A DNA stretch of 64,000 bases, taken from positions 437,501 through 501,500 of the forward strand of contig OX345644.1 of NCBI GenBank assembly GCA_947044365.1. Direction: 5' to 3'. This document shows, piece after piece, positions 1 through 10,330 of this stretch. The DNA comes from Petrosia ficiformis (Eukaryota > Porifera > Demospongiae > Haplosclerida > Petrosiidae). Each line of letters opens with the position of its first letter. Positions within the stretch are counted from its first letter, which is position 1. The notes below the pieces were generated by a model, which saw only the letters and a list, made by a program, of their open reading frames with translations, searched no databases and had not been told where the DNA came from. A program made the translations under genes and the position numbers.

Positions 1-392
1 TATAATCCTTTACATAAGTATAGCTATGTACTGTGTATTTTACTAAAGATCATTTATTTGGAATATATAATCTTTGTTTCTGCATCAAATTTTTCATTGT
101 TGAGTTACAGTATTAACCTTATGACATTAAACTATACACTATATTACATGACATCATAATTTTGACGTCATTATGAATGTGAACAGACTGTAGTTATGTA
201 TGTAGGGTTATATGGAAGTGGTTAGTTTCACCATGATACTGTCCCAATCTTGTTTGTGTACTTTCTCACTTCTCAGTTTTATCCCTACATGTTCTTTCAT
301 TTTTTAATAAAATATGTTCCTGTTCTTCTTGTGAATGACTATATAGTTGATAAATTGTGAAGTGAATTATTATTATAAGAACAATTAGAAAT

Positions 393-455
<63 letters not shown>

Positions 456-484
456 CTAAGATAAACATGTCATGTTTAAATGAT
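1..484. repeat. 3' flank of TRIM copy 1: interspersed-repeat half plus (TAA)n tract
   Basis: No gene is seen. Bases ~200-320 match the right half of the foldback element at 2971-3262 (shared words such as GTAGGGTTATATGGAAGTG and CATTTTTTAATAAAATATG). They are followed by a block (about 315-390, containing GTTCCTGTTCTTCTTGTGAA) that recurs downstream of the other TRIM copies near 10205 and 19230, with its terminal part also near 16300. A (TAA)n tract of about 60 bp (390-451) then leads into a conserved motif (CTCTAAGATAAACATG) just past the TRIM stop codon. The same order downstream of each TRIM copy shows that the duplicated unit included 3' flanking DNA. Confidence 0.7.
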
Positions 485-2788
485 CTACAAAACAACTAGT
501 CTGTTATTACCAAAGTCGCTAACATACAAGTTACCTAATGAATCTACTGGTATACCAAATGGATTATTAAACTCTCCCTCTCCACTACCTCTCTTACCAA
601 AGCAATGTATAAAACATCCATTAGTATCAAATATTGAGATACGATTATTACCCCACTCACTAACATATAATAGATTATTATCTATGATGATGGAGTTAGG
701 ATATTTAATTTGACCAGGATTAGACCCACGTGAACTAAATGTTGAGATGTATTGTCCTGTTGATGTGAACTTCTTGATACAGTGATTATTGCGATCTGCA
801 ACATACAAATATCCTTCATTGTCAAATGTCACATCATATGGCTGATTGAATTGCTCTGGTGATGAACCTTTCTTGCCGAAACTATGAGAGTAGGTGAGAT
901 CTTTATTGAGAACTTGAATACGATGATTGTTTGTATCAGCAATGAATATTTGTCCTGTGGTAGGATGAACTGTAATACCCATAGGATAACTAAATTGAAG
1001 AGGACCATTGCCTGTCTCACTACTCCCAACTGATTTCACACAATCACCTTCAAATGTTAGTTTCTGTAGTCGGCGATTATCAGTTACTAAAATGTGCACA
1101 TCGTGAGATATGGCAACTCCACGAGGAAAAGTGAATTGACCCTCCTTTGTTCCCCTTCTTCCAAATGACTTCTTTTCCTCCTTGTTTAGTATTGTGATAC
1201 AATGGGCACCACTCTCAGCTACTACAATCTCTTCATTCTTAGTGACTACTACACCCCATGGTCTATTGAGTCCTGATATAATATTCACTGGTTTACCTCT
1301 CATCTCAGGGTAAGGGATGATATGAAGAGTAAAGGGACTACCATAGGTATTCACACCTCCTAATCGTATTGTCAATTGATGTTTTCCTTTGGTACGTGGA
1401 GTAAAGCTTATATCATAGTTTCCTGACTGGGTCTCATTGATATCACATGTTATGAGTTGACTATCATCAGCAGAAGAGAGTTCACAAGAGATGAGGGAGA
1501 GAGGAACTGAGAGGGAATATCCATCTTGAGTCTGAAGGTTGAGAGTGATGGTCGATTTCTTATCAACGTAGCAAGCATTCTTGACGAGAACCGGTTTGCC
1601 AAATGGTTTAGATTTTAACTCACCAATACCCTCATGTTTATCAACCAATGTCTGATTACTAGTGAATGTGATGTTGGCCTCCTCTATTGGTTGAAATACA
1701 ACAGGGTGGACATCTTGATTGACTGTTGTCATTACTTGTACCATATTCTGTTTCTCCCTCAATATCTGTTGTTGACTCCCTACCTTCAGACTCTGTTCTA
1801 CAAACTCTTCACAACCTTTGAGTTGTTTGAGGACTGTCTCCACCTCTTCTCTCTGTTTGGTTAGTAATTGAATCTTCTGTTGTACTACAGTGTCTACCTG
1901 TTGAACTAACTGTTTCTCTGACTGTTGAACTAAGTTTATGATTAGTTGGGACTGTGTGTGGATATGTTTCTTGACATCTTCTCCCTGTTTTGTGACCTCC
2001 CTCTCTCGAGTGATGAGGTTAGTCACTGCTGTATTAACATCAGCTACTTTCCTTTTCACTATTGTAAGGTCGGCCTCTATCTCTTGATGATGATCAGGAT
2101 AACATTCAGTAATGAGCTTGTACTTGTGATTTTGATGGCGTTGACTAATCGTACAATCTCGACAAATAAGCTCTTGACAGGTTTCACAGTAGACTTTGAT
2201 TGGCTCATTATGATCGTTACACTTTGTATTGCTATCCTCATTCAATGGAAGTAATTTAGAAGTATTGGCTGTTACATCTTGTACATTGATAACCTCATGA
2301 GTAGAGAAAGCCTTCCATCCATTATGTGCATCAAGACATTCTGGACATAAGAATCGAGTACACTGTTTACAATAACCAGTAGCAGAGTTCTTGTGACAAT
2401 TATCACAAGAGGCCTTCGGGTCTTTAGAGGCTTTCATGAGAGTAGTTTGTAGTTGGAAGAGGCTATTAATGAGGAAAGTAGTGGGGAATTCAGTGGGTCC
2501 TATGTCGGGTAGTTGTGTGGGTTTACGACATGAAGGACAGCTTATGAAATACTTGTCTCCCTGTTAGTAAATAAGATAATGTATAAACAATGAAGTGTTA
2601 ACAAAACCAGATTGTGTGTGTGTGTGTGTTTGTACCTGTGGTTCTTGTGGTAGTTTCTCAATACATTTTAAACAGAAGCTATGTAAGCATGGAAGAGTTT
2701 TGGGGTTAGTATACTGATCCAAACATACATTACATGTTAGTTGTTCATCAAGTTCCTTAAGAGCAGTAGAAGAAGATTGTTGAGCCAT
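485..2788 (-). CDS. TRIM-NHL protein, copy 1 (RING, two B-boxes, coiled coil, filamin, NHL repeats)
   Basis: Two exons, 2788-2636 and 2560-485; the donor CAG|GTAC and acceptor CTAACAG join in phase 0, giving 742 residues. In order: RING finger (residues ~18-62, starting [11 protein letters not shown] and ending CPSC), B-box 1 (~103-145), B-box 2 (~165-205, CNDHNEPIKVYCETC), a Gln-rich coiled coil (~210-335), a filamin/ABP280-like repeat (~375-470) and an NHL beta-propeller (~475-742). This is the architecture of the TRIM2/TRIM3/TRIM71 class: a RING E3 ubiquitin ligase whose NHL propeller recognises protein or RNA targets. The start is chosen at MAQQSSS because the RING follows at once and all copies share it. 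It differs from its paralogs mostly at repeated NHL positions. The target is unknown; orthology to a named vertebrate TRIM is not claimed. Confidence 0.9.
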
Positions 2789-2940
2789 CTCTTTCTCCTT
2801 TCTAAAAATAGACTGGTTATTTCCTAATATGGTAGAAATATATTAATAGTATCTATTATAATAACTGATAGTATTTGTGGTTACAAACAATTATAAAAAA
2901 GTGGGGTCATTATTTTTACCATATACACTATTATTTATAA
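2789..2940 (-). promoter_or_regulatory. conserved 5' flank shared by TRIM copies
   Basis: About 130-150 bp directly upstream of the start codon (block words CTAATATGGTAGAAAT, AATAACTGATA, GTGGGATCATTATTTTT, plus-strand sense) recurs upstream of copy 2 (~13200-13345), copy 3 (18733-19030, split by a MITE) and copy 5 (23761-23885). Conservation outside coding DNA fits a co-duplicated promoter and 5' UTR. No TATA box or initiator could be assigned with confidence, so the regulatory role is inferred. Confidence 0.4.
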
Positions 2941-2970
2941 TTATTAAAAGAGTAATAGAAATGTTTGCAA

Positions 2971-3262
2971 TAAAAATGAAAGAGGATATAGAGATGTCAA
3001 AACCCAAAAAGCATGCAAATAAGGTTGGGATGGTACTGATACAGGAGGTTAATGTAAGACCCAAAATTAAACAAACCACTTCCATATAGTCCTACATAAG
3101 AGTATAGCTCTTTGTCTTTTGCTTCATAGCGGTGTAAGTACTTATGTAGGGTTATATGGAAGTGATTTGTTCAATTTTGGGTCCTATGTTAGCCACCCAA
3201 CCTTGTTCGCATACTTTTTGGGTTTTGACATTCCTACATCTTCTTTCATTTTTATTAAAAAT
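2971..3262. mobile_element. ~290-bp foldback MITE
   Basis: Two arms of roughly 130-140 bp are inverted copies of each other. The left arm begins near AATGAAAGAGGATATAG and runs through GTCAAAACCCAAAAAG to CACTTCCATATAG. The right arm mirrors it (CTATATGGAAGTG is approximated by TTATATGGAAGTGATTT, then TTTTTGGGTTTTGAC and TTCTTTCATTTTTATT). A short AT-rich spacer lies between. No open frame of note; a non-autonomous inverted-repeat element. A half copy lies at ~200-320. Confidence 0.7.
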
Positions 3263-4235
3263 GTTTTTTTATTATTCTTGTTTTCATTGTTTTTATAAAT
3301 GGTGGATAATTTCTGAATATTTTTTGAAGATATTATAGAAATACTTGTGTAAGTTATATATCACATTAACACCTCAATGTTTACAGCGTATAATTATAAT
3401 TATACATATGGACACAATTACAAAGCACTTTAATCATTGAAGGTTAGTCTTTTCGATATCAATTATTTGAATTGATGATCATTTTCTTTCACTTACACAT
3501 GATGTCTATTTCCTATTTCACTTATAGCATTGTCTGCAGTCCCACAAGAAGTAGTGTCAGTCACTGTGTTAATCACATGGCATTCCAATGCATAATACCG
3601 TATTATATTATCAGTATACAATTGTTTTAATATTAATAGTTATTATAGTCATTATTATAAACATTATAATGTATTTTCTTACAATTATTATTAAAATGCT
3701 TATGATCCAACGTAACCAGCACTTTCCTTTCACAGAGCGACTCAATAAGTGTTCTGAAGACACAAATGCACATGCGCAATTCAAATCCTTGTGGCTCGTT
3801 TAATGAATACACTTATCAAAATTGTGTCACCTTGATACTTGTAAACCACAATTTTACTATGAATGTGACTGGAATAGTGCTAGAATCATTGTGATAGTTC
3901 AACAAACGGAAAAATGATTTGTCTGGAAAATATTATGAATATGAAGATTTTGCTACTGAAGCTACTTTAAAACTCAGGCTTAGCTTCCAGCAGAGCTTGG
4001 ATGTTCTGATCATGTTAATATTACTTGTATAATTAAATAGGTCTAGTGCAAATCTGTATTAAAACAGGGAAGGGGACAGTACAGATATCACTATACACCA
4101 GCATAGCTTCGAGATTGGCATAGCAAATGTGTTTCTCATTCTCGCCTACTTGCAGTTTCAAGTTCAGATATTGTAATCATAAATAAATTATTATTGTTAT
4201 TATAAATATCTAAATATTATTATTAGTTCAGACTA
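3263..4235. other. intergenic, AT-rich, no gene recognised
   Basis: Between TRIM copy 1 and the 3' end of MCM10. The short open frames present have no recognisable domain and biased low-complexity composition. No tRNA, long repeat or splice-joined coding structure was seen. Confidence 0.5.
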
Positions 4236-6358
4236 TTAAAAAAAATTCTGTTCATATCCTCTCAAACTTAGTTCTTCGGATGGTAGCTTAGGGCCAGTAC
4301 GTTCCTATTGATGCGTGGATAGATACATAAATGTATGGCGGAATGGAGTACATCAATGTATGGATGCATACATATGTACATAGATGTACCAGTGTATGGA
4401 TGGATAGATATGTACATAGATGTATCAATGAATGGATGGATAGATACGTAAATAGATGTACCAGTGTATGGATGGATAGATATGTACATAGATGTACCAG
4501 TGTATGGATGGATAGATATGTACATAGATGTATCAATGAATGGATGGATAGATACGTAAATAGATGTACCAGTGTATGGATGGATAGATATGTACATAGA
4601 TGTACCAGTGTATGGATGGATAGATATGTACATAGATGTACCAGTGTATGGATGGATAGATATGTACATAGATGTATCAATGTATGGATGGATAGATACG
4701 TAAATAGATGTACCAGTGTATGGATGGATAGATATGTACATAGATGTACCAGTGTATGGATGGATAGATATGTACATAGATGTACCAGTGTATGGATGGA
4801 TAGATATGTACATAGATGTACCAGTGTATGGATGGATAGATATGTACATAGATGTATCAATGTATGGATAGATTTGTAAATGAATGGGATGTATGTGTGG
4901 ATAGATACATTATGAATGAATATAGATAGATACATAGATGTATGGAGGAATGGATAGATAGAAAGTTAAGATAGATAGATAGATACAAATATTCACCTTG
5001 TATAATGATGTGCTCTTGAATTTATTTTCACCACATCTTGAAAGTGATAAATAAAAATACACACATATATATACATACAAATAAATGGACATACAAACTT
5101 ACTGACAAGACCTAATAGGATATCGTTCATTATAAGTAAATATCCTAAGACCACACACACTGCACTTGAAACATCTCTTTGTTGCTTTTGTACGAGAAAT
5201 AGAATGTCCTTCCTTGCGACATCTTTCACCCATAAATTCAGAAACATAATTGCACTGTAGAAAGTGTCACATGATGATCATGTGACTTTTGAAAATACAT
5301 TTATCAAATGCTAACTTGTTTACACTGGATAACTCGAACAGACAGTTCTTTAATTTGTGATAATCTTTCCTCCATTATCGCTTTCTTCTCAAGATTTTGA
5401 AAGTATGATTCTTCTTCATCCTAAAGATACATACATACGTATATATATACATACATACATCATATATGATGCATACATACATACATACATATACATACAT
5501 ACACACATACACACTTCATTTACAGCCCATTGGTGAGAAGATTTAGCATGTGATATATGACATATTTGAGGTCATGTGATATATTTGAAGTGGTTATATC
5601 ATATATTAACTATAATAAACACTTGTAATGACTACCAAACTCTCTCCCTTCATAATAACAAGGTGGTCCTTTTCTTCTTACCTACATGTATGTCTTCAGT
5701 TGAGCTAATACTCTTCTCTACTCTTAATTTCACATTCATTATTTGTTTATCAGTAAGGGTCTTCCCCCTTTTGTTCAGATCCTGTTGTGTTAATGGACCT
5801 CTCCTTTGTATAACCGACAATGCTTGTTCCTATAATGTGATTGTCACATGACAAACATGTGATATAATAATAATGACATCACCTTTGTTTTACATTCTGA
5901 AGTTAATCTATTCACAGCACAAGAGGTCTTTGTTAGTGGAGCCGGGGCTGGTTGAAATTGGGTGTGGTTTTTAACAGTACTCAGTTCACGAGCTGATGAG
6001 GTTCGTCTATGTGGTGTGATATCCCTCTTCGTGTCAACTGTTGTCTCTTCCTCTAAAGTCATTTTAATTGGTTTCAGGTTGTCTGGAGCAAATAGTTCAA
6101 AATCGTTTGGTTTACTTAACACAGGAACCCTTGATTTAGTGGAATGAGATTTTTCAGTAACCTTCCCAAGGGTCTGTGATTTTTCTGTAACTTTGGGAAG
6201 GGTCTGGTCACTCTGGTGTTTTTTTAGGGAATGTTCCTGTAGAAATTCCAAAGCGGACTTGTCTCTTGATTCTGAAAAAATGAATGATAATATAAATGTG
6301 TACCAGAACACAAGAAATAACTACTGAACATCAAATGTCCAACCATTTTGAACTTATA

Positions 6359-6405
<47 letters not shown>

Positions 6406-6434
6406 GTTTCATTTAGGGGGGGGGGGGTGAAAGC

Positions 6435-6481
<47 letters not shown>

Positions 6482-8545
6482 ACATATACAGTGGTGTGGA
6501 AACAGCCAGTCATACAGGACTGATAAATCTAGTGAATGTCTGGTACAGTATATTCCATTGTTTAATTAAATGTGTGGGCGGATACATTACCTGATTTGTT
6601 AGACCTAGAATCTTCTTTCTTTAAGTGTGTTTTCAGACATCTTGCACCTGGTGTCTGTCCTTGTAATAAATGTTTACTATATATATATATAAAGTATATC
6701 ATGACTATCATGTGACAATCACATGACTAATAAACTTACAACACTTCATTCCCTCGTTGAAGAGACATCTCATCTTTATATAATTTCTTAATCCCTTTTT
6801 TCTCATTACTAAGTATATTCTCAACCTCCGATATATCATCTTTAACACCACAAGCAAATAGTCTCCCTCCCTTTCCTCCTCCTCCTCCCGCTCCTCCTCT
6901 CTTTCCCCCTCCTCCCGTTCCTCCTCCTCCTCCTTTGAACCATTTACCCTGATAAAATACATCAGCCTGACCTAACAGCTTTTGTTGTAAGTTATGAGTA
7001 TTGGGACCATATCTATAAAAATGGAAGAATGAATGAATGAATAGATGTATATAAAAATAGATTGATGGATAGATGAATGAATGAATGAGTGGATAGATGG
7101 ATAGAGCCATGGTATATGGATACATCTATTGATGAATAAATGGATTAATGGATAGATTAATAAATAGATAGATGGATAGATAGATAGATAGATGGATAGA
7201 TGGATAGATGGATAGATAGATAGATGGATAGGTTGTAGAGTAGTTGTACATATTACTTACCCTCCTTGACAATCCATTCTCTTTGATCTTACTTTATTAT
7301 ATTCACCTTGAATATGATAATCACAATATCCTCCATGTTGTCTAGATAACAAATAATACAGTATTAATAGATTGTTACTATTAATAGATGTTACTATTAA
7401 TAGATTGTTACTATTAATAGATTGTTACTATTAATAGATTGTTACTATTTACTATTAATAGATTGTTACTATTTACTATTAATAGATTGTTACTATTTAC
7501 TATTAATAGATGTTACTATTAATAGATGTTACTATTAATAGATTGTTACTATTAATAGATTGTTACTATTAATAGATGTTACTATTAATAGATTGTTACT
7601 ATTAATAGATTGTTACTATATATATATGTTACTATTAATAGATTTTCTTACTTATTAGCATAGTTCTGACACGGTTTTCCATTTTTTGTTGTAGCTCGAC
7701 AAGTAATGAAGTCTTTTGATATTCCCATTGGCAAATTAGAAGATATTTCTATACTTTATTCTTATTCCAGAGAACATGTCTTTCACACAGTCTGTATCAT
7801 CCTCCTGCACTTCAGTCTTAGCCACACCCATTCTGGCCACACCCACTTTAATTTTCTCTTCTGGTACTGGTGACTTTAGCTGATGGGCAATCCTATTACC
7901 TTTGAATGTGGTTACCTCTTTTTGTACGTTCTTTTCCTTTTTATTTAGTCGTTTTTTAAGAAGATCAAGTTCTTTTTCCATCTCTATCATTTTAGCTGTA
8001 ATATATAATGTATGTATGTATGTACATGTATGTAAGTATGTATGTATGTATGTATGTATGTACATGTATGTAAGTATGTATGTATGTATGTATGTATGTA
8101 TATATATATGTATGTATGTATGTACGTATGTATGTATGCATGTACGTATGTGCGTGTGTGTAAGTATGTACAATTGTATGGTATATACATACGTAACTTA
8201 CCTTTCATCTTACTAACATCTTCTTCATCTCTTTCACATCGTCGTTTCGTATCAACCATTTCCTGATCTTGATCACATGACATAGAGTGTGCTTCTCTCT
8301 TCCTATTGGTTGGATGAGATGTACTGATAGGTGTGACTGTTTCGTTTTCCAAGAGGTTGGAAAGAGCATCAAAACCAGAATCATCTTCATCAGAAAAACC
8401 AGCCCAAAAATCTATAAATAGATAGAATATGCTATTGTATTATCTATCTATCTATCTATGTATCTATCTATGTATCTACGTATGTATGTATGTATGTATG
8501 TATGTATGTATGTATGTATGTATGTATCTACCTACCTTCATCCAT
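4236..8545 (-). CDS. MCM10: MCM10 replication initiation factor (OB-fold region missing as assembled)
   Basis: MCM10 binds the CMG helicase and DNA polymerase alpha and is needed for origin firing. Thirteen exons: 8545-8536, 8411-8202, 7995-~7754, ~7753-7652, 7341-7261, 7012-6740, 6676-6591, 6271-5883, 5829-5686, 5420-5316, 5254-5103, 5036-4997, 4304-4236. Family landmarks: acidic start with an LLENE motif, a coiled-coil segment, FSGIRI just before the usual OB-fold, then the first zinc finger (CRATTKNGKPC ... HGGYCDYHIQGEY), GARCLKTHL, the motif around LRVEKS, and the C-terminal zinc region (CKQC, CFKCSVCG, CQCG) ending in TGPKLPSEEL. The ~135-residue OB-fold between FSGIRI and SIEISSNLPMG is absent and the frame changes there, so the gene is broken or misassembled at that point. 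All other junctions are in phase. Head-to-head with SSADH, with 76 bp between start codons. Confidence 0.88.
4330..4870. repeat. 36-bp minisatellite in MCM10 intron 12
   Basis: About 15 tandem units of 36 bp (core TATGGATGGATAGATA followed by a TGTACATAGATGTACCAG-like half). The period is a multiple of three, so long open frames appear on both strands. These are by-products of the repeat, not proteins. Two unit variants (CCAGTG versus CAATGA/CAATGT) alternate in blocks, suggesting higher-order amplification. Confidence 0.9.
6360..6480. repeat. (TA)n tracts around a poly-G run, MCM10 intron 7
   Basis: Two long alternating TA tracts (6370-6402 and 6438-6477) flank a run of about 11 G residues at ~6416-6427. 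They lie between MCM10 exons 7 and 8. Such tracts are slippage-prone and can extrude cruciforms. No gene. Confidence 0.8.
7020..7232. repeat. (GATA)n/(GGAT)n simple repeat, MCM10 intron 5
   Basis: Degenerate tetranucleotide tract (GAATGAAT, then GATAGATGGATA) between MCM10 exons 5 and 6, ending shortly before the donor at 7260. No coding content. Confidence 0.8.
7366..7640. repeat. TTACTATTAATAGATTG minisatellite, MCM10 intron 4
   Basis: About 15 tandem units with a core of TTACTATTAATAGAT plus either TG or TTACTA-extended spacers (unit lengths about 15-27 bp). Each unit holds the palindrome TATTAATA. It fills MCM10 intron 4, next to the zinc-finger exon. A related TATTAATAG word occurs in the 31-bp repeat at 62940-63340. 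Confidence 0.8.
8009..8180. repeat. (GTAT)n microsatellite, MCM10 intron 2
   Basis: Tandem GTAT/GTAC tetranucleotides between MCM10 exons 2 and 3. Several similar (GTAT)n or (ATAC)n arrays fill introns across the window (8818-8900, 9540-9635, 10045-10160, 15730-15935, 24770-25215, 26965-27300, 42370-42740, 56640-56875, 57060-57330). The open frames they create are not counted as genes. Confidence 0.85.
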
Positions 8546-8621
8546 TACCGCGAAAATTATTGAAGACTCTGAAATGGGCAAGGCCAGCTGTAGTTGAGGG
8601 TGTGGCTGACACTGAAGAAAA
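8546..8621. promoter_or_regulatory. MCM10 / ALDH5A1 bidirectional promoter region
   Basis: Only 76 bp separate the divergent start codons of MCM10 (-) and SSADH (+). Both 5' UTRs and core promoters must share this stretch or overlap the other gene's transcribed region. No TATA-like motif stands out. The arrangement is seen directly; shared regulation is inferred. Confidence 0.5.
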
Positions 8622-10280
8622 ATGGCTGCTAAAAAGACACTTGAATTCTTATCCAATGGAGTTCCAACATTTGCCAGATCACAACTTTTGAATAACAAGG
8701 CTTGGATAGGAGGAGAATGGATGTCTGAGGGACAGGGAAAGACATACCCTGTTATTAATCCTGCTAATGGACAACTCATCACACATGTTCGTACATTTAT
8801 AATGTGATGTATTTATGTATGAATATATTTATATATGTATGTATGCATGTATGTATGTATGTATGTATGTATGTACGTACGTACATGCATGTATGTATGT
8901 TTGTTACCAGGTAACTGATGTTGGTATAGAAGAGACCAAGTTAGCCATCACTGAAGCTTATACAGCACAGAAGAAGTGGGCTAGACTAACAGCTAAGGTA
9001 CACCTCTCTGACACACACACACACACCTACATTTTTCTCTCCTTTGCTTTAGGAAAGAAGTGGAGTGCTTCGTAAATGGTATGATATGATGATCATATAT
9101 AAAAATGATTTGGCTAAAATTATTACACTAGAAGAGGTTGTATGTCTATCTATTTAGCTCTATATATCTATCTGTCCATCTATTCATTCATCCATCCATC
9201 CATTCATCTATCCATCCATCCATACATACATCCATCAATCCATCCATCCATTCATCCATCCATCCATCCATTCATCCATCCATCCATCCATTCATCAATT
9301 CATCCATCCATCCACCCATCCATCCATCTATCCATCCATCCATTCATTCATCATTTATTCATAGGGTAAACCTCTTATAGAATCGTTAACAGAAGTGGCT
9401 TATGGAGCCTCTTTTGTGGAATGGTTTGCTGAAGAGGGTAAACGAATATATGGTGATATTATACCTTCCACTGTAAATGATCGTAGAATATTTGTTCTTA
9501 AACAACCAGTGGGTGTGGCTGCACTCATCACTCCGGTAATGTATGTATGTATGTATATGTGTATGTATGTATATATGTATGTACACTGTATGTATGTATG
9601 TATGTATATACATGTATGTATGTATGTATGTACTATATACGTATTATACTTATACAGTGGAACTTTCCCATTGCCATGGTAACTCGTAAAGCTGGAGCTG
9701 CACTTGCTGCTGGATGTAGTGTTATACTAAAACCATCAGAAGAAACTCCACTGAGCGCCTTAGCAATAGCTGAGGTAATACTAATAGAGTCCTATATAAC
9801 TGATATTAATAATATATGTATGTAATAATAGCTGAGGTAATACTAATAGAGTCCTGTATAACTGATATTAATAATGTTTTATAGTTATCACATGAGGCTG
9901 GTATTCCAAGAGGTGTGTTTAATGTTCTTCCTTGTAGTAGAGAGACCACACCCACTATTGGACAATGTCTTATCAATGATGATAGGGTTACTAAATTATC
10001 ATTCACTGGATCTACTGCCACAGGAAAGGTATGTCTGTTAACCGTATGTATGTATGTATGTATGTATGTATGTATGTATGTACGTATGTATGTATGTATG
10101 TATGTACGTATGTACGTACGCACCTACGTTTGTACGTATGTACGTCTGTACGTATGCATGTATCTCTATGATTGCTTTGTGATGACAAATATATTTATAT
10201 TATACTTGTTCCTGTTCTTCTTGTGAATGACTAGTTAATAGATTGTAAGGTAAAATTATTATAAGAACAATTAGAATCAA

Positions 10281-10330
<50 letters not shown>

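Noticed and set aside
4268..4935. Long open frames on both strands (over 180 codons)
   Set aside because: They come from a 36-bp tandem repeat whose period is a multiple of three; composition is repetitive and the region is an MCM10 intron.
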